Assembly (NCBI GenBank): GCA_025200525.1
Contig: CM045762.1
Location: 25,418,084-25,482,083 of the forward strand
Direction: 5' to 3'
DNA: 64,000 nucleotides
From: Camellia lanceoleosa
Taxonomy: Eukaryota; Streptophyta; Magnoliopsida; Ericales; Theaceae
Shown here one piece after another: positions 56,373 through 64,000 of this stretch. The position numbers were made by a program, and so were the translations under genes. The notes under the pieces are model-generated. The model did no database searches. It was not told the origin of the DNA and saw only the letters and a program-made list of their open reading frames with translations. How positions within the stretch are numbered: position 1 is the first letter of the stretch; every line of letters begins with the position of its first letter.

Positions 56373-58766
56373 ATGGGTATGTGGAGAAATAGGGTTAACA
56401 CCCCAACCAAACTAGAATTTTTTAGGCAAGAATTCTCCATCCCAGATGATGTCCATCTGAGACTAGCTGGTGATGACAACTCCATTATGCCCAAGGATGA
56501 TTCCATGCCTTTTCCCGTTGTAGCCTTTGTTGAATGTGGGCTTCGGTTCCCCCTAGATCCCCTTTTTCGTGAAGTCCTTCACTACTATTCTTTGAACCCT
56601 ATGCAACTCACCATCAACGCCCATAGAACACTTAATGGTATCATAGCCTTAGCTCGGCAGGAGAATGTTAGGATCACTTTTGCCGACATCCAATATTGTT
56701 ACACCATGTGCGCCCTCAACCTGAAGGAAAAAGGTTATGTTTATTACCTTAAGCCGAGGTCTACCGAATATAAGATCGTAGCCGACCTCCCAGACTCCAA
56801 CAAAGGGGCTAGAGATGATTATCTCATTGCTTCTGGAAACTGGGAATTTGGTCCAGACGAAGAAGTCCATCTCTTCCCTCTCTCCCGAACAGTAAAAGAG
56901 GGCAAGGGTAAGAACCCAACGCCAATTTACTTAGCTGATGTTTTGTTCGTAAGTTTGAAAAAATTTAACTGTTTCTGATGTTGTGTTCTATTTTGCAGAC
57001 GTTCGCAAGCCACCCAAGGACTTTCGCCAATCCTATTTCCTTGGAAAAGACCTGAAGAAGCTCCTGGACCTTCCAATTCATAAGCGCAAGGCTCCACTGG
57101 TGTTAAATTTCATCCCTACCTACAAATCAACTTTACCCGACGTTCCAAGGAAGAAGAAGAAGAGCCTCTCTCCATCTACCACCACAACCCAGGCTGCCTC
57201 TACATCTCGGACTGATCAGGGGCCGACATTTGACCCAGTTGATCTGCCATCAACTTCAGCACCATACTTGATCCCAGTAACAGAAAGAAAGCGTCGGCGA
57301 CGACTTGTAAAAACTGCCGAAATGGTTCGCCCGAAGCCAGTTGTGTAGGACCTTCTGGCCGACCTTCCAACCGACGTGGACGCTGTACCATCCCAAACGG
57401 TGCCCCTATCGAAGCCAAAAAAGACCAAGAAGGCCCAACCAAAATCCAAGTCTACTGAGGCCGAGGTTGAAGACGCTCTGCCAATCTCCCAATTAGCTGA
57501 GAGCAAAAAGACCTCTGCACCTGCCAAAAGACTTGCTGAAGCCCAGCCATCAGGATCCACTCAGTCGAAAAGGCCGAGGTCATCGTCTGCGACGACTTCG
57601 GGGTCCAGAGTTCCTAAGGTTCTCTGGGAGCCTAAAATTACCCTTGAAAACAGGCCCGTTTACGCCCATGAAAGCGCCGACAATGTTAATATCGGCGTGG
57701 CGCTTAGTACTGCAGTTCTTCTCGAAGGCGATCTTGAGCGCAATGCCAAGATGAGCGAATACGAGAATTATGCCTTTATGCTGCAGCGTTCTGTCCAAGT
57801 AAGTCTTTGAATTTGATAACTTGTCTTCCTACCACTTTCTTTATACTTATAAAGTTTTGCAATATTTTGTAATAATTTCTGCCTTGTTTTCTTTCAGGCC
57901 ATTCAACACGCCCACTCTCTCTCTCCATACAGGCCTTTGAGAACAAGGAAAAATTGTCCGAGATGAAGAAGGAGTGCGCTGCCCTTCAGAAACAAAATAA
58001 GAGTCTTCAAAATAAAATGAAGACTCTGGAAGATCAAGCCGAGGCTGCAACTCAGGCTAAACAAGAGGCTGATGAGAAGGCCGAGGCTGCTGAAGCCATT
58101 AAAACAGTTGCCGAGGCAGAAAAGAAAGAAGCTCTGGCGAAGGCTGCCCAGGCCGAGCAAGAACTTCACGAGGCGCTGGCCACCAAGGACGCCGAAATCA
58201 AGGCATATGCCCAAGGCATGGCCGATGTTGCAGAAGACTACAAGTTACAGGTTAAGCAGTCATGCAACAGGGGTTTTTCCCTTGGTTAGATGTCTTTAGC
58301 CAAAAAACTTGATCTTCCTGCTGATTCGCCATGGCGCAAGGCTGAAGCTATCCCTTTGCCATTTCCTCCTCCTCCTCCTCCTCCAAGTCAAACTGAAGAA
58401 GCTGAGTCTGAGTCTCAAGCCGAAGATGAAGATGAAGATAATGACGAAGCCTTGGTGAGGAAATCCAAGGATGCCACTGAGACCAAGTCCCTTCCTTCTA
58501 CTGAACAGGTTATCAACTTAACCCAAGATGAAGAGGGTGATGAGGTTGAGGAGGTATCCAAGGAAACTCACCCAGTCCAGTTATCATCCGACCTTCTTCT
58601 GGCTGAGAGAAGTGTTGAGAAGACTCTGGCCGAGATTGACGCCGAGATTGCGGCAGATAAAGAAGCTGAGGTTGTGGGAGGAAAGGATGCAGAGGCTGAG
58701 GCGGGAAAAGATGCCGAGGTGGTTCGTCCAGAGCCCTCCGAGGTTTCAAATTTCAACCATCTGTGA
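56373..58766 (+). pseudogene. Antisense gene of the second Tat-type element
   Basis: Exon 1 (from ATG 56373) encodes 'EFFRQEFSIPDD', 'VECGLRFPLDPLFREVLHYY' and 'MQLTINAHRTLNGIIAL', the gypsy-associated domain provisionally equated with PF04195. A GT-AG intron of about 50 bp (56949-56998) follows; its exact frame junction is unclear. Exon 2 (56999-57798) is Ser/Pro/Lys-rich with an in-frame TAG at 57346. An intron of 134 bp (57799-57932) leads in phase 0 to exon 3, a coiled coil ('LSEMKKECAALQKQNKSLQN') with an Ala/Glu-rich, then proline-rich and acidic tail, with TAG at 58287 and end at 58766. Same domain order and a matching intron before the coiled coil occur in the gene at 33402-35476. It is transcribed (if at all) in the same direction as the host HAL2-like gene. 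Function unknown. Confidence 0.75.
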
Positions 58767-60168
58767 AGAAGTTTGAATGTCTTCTGTTTTTTTTGTACTT
58801 TGTTTCTTTTCTTTGTTCTTGTTGATGTTCCCTAACAATGTAAGCTTCTTCTTTATGGCCGATGTGCCTTTCTTTGTTTCGTGAACGATTTACTTTTGCT
58901 AGGCCATGGTGCCTTTATTTATCGAATCGCTTTTATCCGAATGCTTGATCTTTTAATTCTTCATTGCTTCTGTATACTTAGGATATTTTGCATGACTCAT
59001 ATAATTCTTCCTTTGCATAATCTCCTCGGGGTTACATACCTCGGGTATGATAACTTCAAGTTTTACGTCGGCAAAATATTGACCTGCAATCTTTTCATAA
59101 ATTTCAACAAGTATAAAACATATACTATTCGATGTTAACTTTGCAAACTTTTCTCAAGTTTCAACGAGTGTTTAAACAACAATCTCAGTCTGTCCTACTT
59201 GTAAATTGCTACAAATTTCAACAAGGATTAATATAAACAGTAAACTTTACTCAAGTTTTAACAAGTGTTAAACAGTAATCTACTTGTAAATTGCTGCAAA
59301 TTTCAACAAGGGTTTAAACAATATACTTAACCTTTAGTTCAACCTATAAATTGCTGCAAATTTCAACAGATGATAACATGTCGGCTTAACTTCAACCTGT
59401 AATATCAGTCCAGCCTACTTGTAAATTGCTGCAAATTTCAACAAGGATTATCATATACAGTAAACTTTTCTCAAGTTATAATCAAGTGTTAAACAGTGAT
59501 CTACTTGTAAATTGCTACAAATTTCAACAAGGATTAAACAATATACTTAACCTTTACTTCAACCTGTAAATTGCTGCAAATTTCAACAGATGATAACATG
59601 TCGGCTTAGCTTCAACTTGTAAATTGCTACAAATTTCAACAAGTGTTTGAACATCTTTTTTGGCTTGACCACCTTGTGGATTGCTATATGTCGGTTAGCA
59701 ATAGTATCAGCTTCACCCCGACTTGTAAATTGCTACAAATTTCAACAAGCGAGGAGAGTAGTAATCTCGGCTTAACTTCCACTTGTAAATTGCTACAAAT
59801 TTCAACAAGCGAAGCTAAGCTTTGTACTCGGTCTGACCAACTTGTAAATTGCTACAAATTTCAACAAGTGGTAGACTTTGTATTCGGCCAGACCAACTTG
59901 TAAATTGCTACAAATTTCAACAAGTGGTAGGCTTTGTATTCGGCCAGACCAACTTGTAAATTGCTACAAATTTCAACAAGTGGTAGGCTTTGTATTCGGC
60001 CAGACCAACTTGTAAATTGCTACAAATTTCAACAAGTGGTAGGCTTTGTATCTTCTTTGCCCCCAATGTGAACCTGAGTTCCACTTGGGTTCTCATTATT
60101 CATGTCTTCCAGCATCTTTATCAGTCATATGTGTTTATTGATGACATCGGCCAAGAATAATGATCATC
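58767..60168. other. Convergent 3' region of the second Tat-type element
   Basis: Non-coding. The first part (58780-58880) is T-rich and could end the antisense transcript. Most of the rest is the hairpin array at 59198-60036, followed by the end of pol at 60169. Confidence 0.6.
59198..60036. repeat. Array of 13 copies of a 28-bp hairpin core with spacers
   Basis: The core starts CTTGTAAATTGCTAC and ends AATTTCAACAAG. Copies begin at 59198, 59283, 59343, 59418, 59504, 59563, 59616, 59722, 59782, 59841, 59896, 59953 and 60009; degenerate ones lie near 59085 and 59668. CTTGT pairs with ACAAG, and AAATT with AATTT after a 2-nt bulge, around a small loop. Spacers vary in the left part and become homogeneous on the right, where the period is 55-59 bp. 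Confidence 0.9.
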
Positions 60169-63100
60169 TCAATGATAGAAAATTTTCAAATTACAAGTGT
60201 TCCAGGGTCTTGGCAATGCTTTGCCCTCACTGTCCTCAAGCCGATAAGCTCCATTACCTAACACCGAAGTAATTCTGTAAGGTCCTTCCCAGTTTGGGCC
60301 AAGCTTGCCCTCTCTAGGATCTTTCTTGTTGCCGACTACTTTTCTCAAGACTAGATCGCCGACTTGAAAATCTCTTGGGTTGACCTTTTTGTTGTAAGCT
60401 CTGGCAAGCTGTTGCTGGTACACTGCAAGCTGAATTGCAGCCTTCTCTCTTCGTTCTTCCAAAAGATCCAGATCTCGGGCTAAGAGTATATCATTAGTCC
60501 CATTTTCAACTCCCTGGGTTTGGATCCCCGGGATGCCGACTTCCAGTGGAATGACTGCTTCTGTGCCGTAGGCCATGGCAAAGGGAGATTCCCCTGTTGA
60601 TCTTCTCGGCGTAGTCCGATATGCCCAAAGCACGTTGGGCAATTCGTCTACCCACTTCCCTTTTGCTGCTTGCAACCTCTTCTTTATTCCATCCAAAATT
60701 ACTTTGTTGGATGCTTCGCTACCCATTACTTTGGGGAAACTTGGTGTTGAAAAGTAATTCTTGATCTTGAATTTACTTGAAGTTCTTGATGAGCTTCTTT
60801 GTCGAGCTGCGTTCCGTTGTCGGCAACAATGGCTCGGGAATGCCAAATCTGGTGATAATGTTTTTCCATATGAAATTCTTGGCGTCCACATCTCGGATTT
60901 TGGCAAGAGGTTACGCCTCTATCCACTTTGTGAAGTGTCTGTCGCTACCGGCAAGTATTTTCTCTGCCCGATTGTTGGGAAGTCAGTCCAACGATCCATG
61001 CCCCATTGGGCAAATGGCCAAGAAATTTGATATCTGGATTCAGTCGGCAATGGTGATGAATCAAAGGTGCAAACCGTTGGCAGGGTTCGCACTTCTTCAC
61101 ATATGCTTCTGCATCCTTTTGCATGTATGGCCACCAATATCCTTGGGTAATGGCCTTATGGGCTAACGATCTGCCCCCAATGTGACTTCCACAAATCCCT
61201 TCATGAATTTCATATAAAAAATCTTCAACTTGTAAAGGGTGTACGCACCTTAGAAGGGGTCCAGTGAAGGACCTTCTGTAGAGATGTCCGTCCGATCGGT
61301 GAATCTTGCCGACTTGATCGACTTTGTGTGCCTCCTTGCGATCTTCTGGCGCTTTTCCTTCTTTGAGAACGCAACAATTGCATCCATCGGCTCGGCCCCA
61401 TGTCCACACACATTGCTTCGTGCTTTGCGTTCCGTGGTTCTATGCTCGGGCCCGACATGTAGTCGATCATAATTGTTCTTGTTTTTCCAGTCTGCATTGA
61501 ACTCGCCAGGTTGGCCAACGCGTCGACGTGGCTGTTATCATCTCGGCTAACTTGAAGAAGTCGGCAGTTTTGAAATAACTCAGCTAATCTGATAACCTCT
61601 TTTGCATATGCCGACATCCTCTCGTCCCTGGCTGCAAATTCTCCTGTTGATTGGTTAACAATTAACTGTGAATCACAAAAAACTATTACCTCATCTGCTT
61701 CTGCTGCTGCTGCTGCCAGTTTCAGTCCTGCAATTAATGCTTCGTATTCAGCTTCATTGTTTGAGGCCTTGAACCCTAAACGGATGGATTGTTCTATTAT
61801 TTTTCCATCTGGGGATATCGTGATACTCGCCCCGCCTCGTCGGTTTGAACTTCCATCGACAAAGAGTCTGAATGAGTCGCCGATGTAGATGCTGCAAGGC
61901 CTGAGCTTTTCCATCCTTTGCTCTTTTGCTTTCGACTGGGATTCTTCTTGCTTGCTAGGACCTCGTTCATCTTGGCTCAACGGAGCCTGTTGTTCGATGG
62001 ACTCCGGCGTGAATTCTGCCACAAAGTCGGCCAAAACTTGGCCATTGATTGCTGTTCTGGGCCTGAATTCCAGGTCATACTGGCCTAAGGCCACTGCCCA
62101 TCTTGCAATTCTTCCTGTTAAGTCTCCTTATTGTAACAAGGATTTCAATGGGTGCTCTGTTAGCACCGCAATCTTGTGTGCTTGAAAGTAGTTGTTCAAC
62201 TTCTTTGAGGCCATGACTAAGGCCAGCATTAACTTCTCCAGTGGTAAGTACCTTGTTTCAGCGCTGGCTAAGGTTTTACTTACATAGTAGATATACATTC
62301 TCCCCGCTCTTCTCGGATTAATCTTTGCGCTTCCGGCGTGCTCTGACATGGCTAAGTACAAAAACAACTCCTCCCCAGGCTCAGGTGTTGAGAGGACTGG
62401 AGCCGTGATCAGATACTTTTTTAGATCGGCCAAAGCGGCCTCACATTCTTCAGTCCATAGGAAGTCTGCAGTCTTTTTTACCAGGTTGAAGAAGGGTTTA
62501 CACTTGTCTGAACTTCGGCTTATGAATCTGTTTAGGGTGACCTGCCAAAGGAGCATTTGAACTGTTTTCGAGGTTGGGCTCAGTAGATCTAGGATGGCCT
62601 TGATCGATCCGGTAGCCTCTATTCCCTTCTTGTTACCAGTACCTAGAAACTTACGAGATCCAACCCCAAACGCGCGCCTTGATGCGTTGAGTCGGAGCCG
62701 ATATGTTTTGAGTATGTTAAATACTTCGCTAGGTCAAGAAGATGATTCTCTGGCTCCTTGGTCTTTACGACCATGTCGTCGATGTAGACTTCCACTGTTT
62801 GGCCTATCTGGTGCTTGAACATTTTGGTTACCAGCCTTTGGTAGGTTGCTCCTGCGTTCTTTAGTCCAAAAGGCATCACCCTATAACAGTACAGGCCTTT
62901 TGGGGTGATGAACGCTGTCTTCTCCTCGTCTGGAGGGTACATGGCTATCTGGTGATACCCCCTGTATGCGTCCAGGAAGCTCATCCTTCCATGTCCAGAT
63001 GTAGCATCCACCAGCTGGTCAATTTTTGGCAGAGAGAAGCTGTCTTTGGGACAGGCTTTATTCAAGCTTGTAAAATCTACGCATACCCTCCATTTACCGT

Positions 63101-64000
63101 TTTTCTTCTTTACCACCACAGTGTTTGATAGCCATGTTGGATAATTGACTTCTCTGATGGCCCTGACTTCTAGAAGTTTGTCAACTTCTTCCTCCACTGC
63201 TTCGACGTGTATCAACGTCGATCTTCTAGCTCGCTGTATCACAGGTTTAGCCGACCTGTCGACGTTCAGTCTGTGATATGTGACCTCGGGGTCAATGCCA
63301 GGCATTTCATAAGGTGTCCAGGCGAACACCTCTATGTTTGTTCTTAAAAAGGCTTCCAGTTCTCTTTCCTCTTCTTCGGCTAAGCCTGAGCCAAGAAGAA
63401 AAAAGTGCTCCTCACCACCCTCCTGGACGAGGATTTTCTTTAGTGTCTCCTCACTCTTCTCGGCCGGCTCCTTACCGACATCGTCTAGGACTTCCATGTC
63501 CTCGTCTTCAATTTCTGCCTTGGCTGGTTCTCGAACATTGCAGGTAGTCTTCATTGCTACCATGGAGCAATTCTTTGCCTGCAGTTGATCTCCTCTGATT
63601 TCTTCAATCCCATGCTCCGTTGGGAAGCGCAGTAGTTGGTGCAATGTTGAGGGAACTGCCCCCATTGCATGCAACCACGGCCTGCCCATGATGATGTTGT
63701 ATAGTGAAGGCGTATCAATCACAATGAATTCGGTCCTGATCTTCTTAGTGCCTGCTTGCACTTCCAAGTTTGTGGCACCCAGTGGCCAAGTCGGCGTTCC
63801 ATTGAAGCCGACCATCGGGCCATTCGATTGCTCCAGGTCGTCGGGGTGAAGGCCCAACTCCTTGTAACATCTAACGTACATGATGTCACAAGAGCTGCCT
63901 TGATCTATCAGGATGCGTTTTACTTGGCACTCCCCAACCTGGAGGGATACTACTAAGGCATCATTATGCGGGTGCTGGACCATCTCTAGGTCGGCCTCGG
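60169..64000 (-). pseudogene. pol of the second Tat-type element, decayed and partial
   Basis: From the right edge on the minus strand: protease with 'LIDQGSS' (near 63900), linker, and reverse transcriptase with 'YIDDMVV' near 62780, all in one frame from 63983 or beyond to 62643. A frameshift near 62730 leads to RNase H (62556-62128). The second RNase H follows (about 61990-61480; D, E, D, D in FVDGSS, NNEAEY, FCDS, VDALAN), then the integrase zinc finger ('GSHIGGRSLAHKAITQGYWW', near 61200). The integrase core (about 61030-60730) is badly damaged by frame changes: the first Asp context 'WGMD' and 'DNGTQLD' remain, but the segment before 'SEASNK' is altered. The integrase C-terminal part (60750-60169) is intact. 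Gag lies outside the window. The enzyme set cannot be active from this copy. Confidence 0.9.

Larger units (their letters stand above)
54749..64000 (-). mobile_element. Second Tat/Retand-type gypsy element, partial (runs off the right edge)
   Basis: It starts with a 686-bp LTR (54749-55434) and continues with a plus-strand antisense gene, a hairpin array and minus-strand pol. Its 5' LTR, primer site and gag lie beyond 64000, so no target duplication can be checked. It sits in intron 1 of the HAL2-like gene. Its coding domains are clearly related to, but quite diverged from, those of the element at 31226-52431, while the non-coding parts differ completely, so these are two families. Confidence 0.87.

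Noticed and set aside
59198..60036. Repeat-spacer look resembling a CRISPR array
   Set aside because: The window is plant nuclear DNA inside a gypsy element, spacers on the right are themselves near-identical, and there are no cas genes. It is a retrotransposon minisatellite.
1..64000. tRNA, rRNA or other structural RNA genes
   Set aside because: None recognised by eye; the tRNA-like matches are retrotransposon primer sites only. A covariance-model scan would settle this.

Overview
This is a gene-poor, retrotransposon-packed stretch of a flowering-plant (dicot, probably woody) nuclear genome. The evidence is nested Ty3/gypsy elements with plant-type gag-pol, a FAR1/MULE-type pseudogene, GT-AG introns, plant-style microsatellites and one recognisable plant gene exon. 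I cannot name the species. By my boundary calls about 54 of 64 kb is LTR-retrotransposon DNA. I placed five TG..CA insertion boundaries directly by terminal motifs and flanking 5-bp duplications (one of them with a single mismatch); a sixth element runs off the right edge.

Layout. 1-4230: a broken FAR1-RELATED/MULE transposase-like gene on the minus strand (548-3197) with an internal 622-bp tandem duplication. 4231-8166: solo LTR, duplication GTAAG. 8241-27819: a second solo LTR of the same broad family in opposite orientation (duplication GGCTC), split by a 16.9-kb Ogre/Tat-like element at 9334-26263 that has 4.7-kb LTRs and a gag but no pol. 27820-31225: AT-rich intergenic DNA with microsatellites, plus the left arm of an inverted-repeat element. 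31226-52431: a Tat/Retand-type gypsy element on the minus strand (duplication AGAGT) with decayed gag-pol and an antisense, intron-containing gene on the plus strand. It is itself split by a 9.2-kb non-coding LTR element (36229-45419, duplication CTATG; a LARD with an initiator-Met-type primer site). 52437-54251: AT-rich flank and promoter region. 54252-54405: first exon of a HAL2/SAL1-type 3'(2'),5'-bisphosphate nucleotidase gene. Its first intron then holds another Tat/Retand-type element (54749 to beyond 64000), again with minus-strand pol and a plus-strand antisense multi-exon gene.

How the pieces fit. Two independent Tat-type copies share one architecture: pol on one strand and a convergent antisense gene on the other. 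The antisense gene has an N-terminal domain of the 'putative gypsy type transposon' kind, then a coiled coil, with introns. In both, a tandem array of short stem-loops lies between the two convergent 3' ends. The Ogre-like element carries two further stem-loop arrays, one just upstream of a TATA-like box in its LTR and one upstream of its 3' LTR. The LTRs of the LARD family carry a cluster of short perfect palindromes whose sequence switches between copies. These recurrent foldback arrays and the antisense spliced gene are the most interesting signals here. Every protein-coding TE gene seen is broken by stops or frameshifts, several of the C-to-T kind expected of methylated DNA. No functions were tested and all family assignments are by eye.
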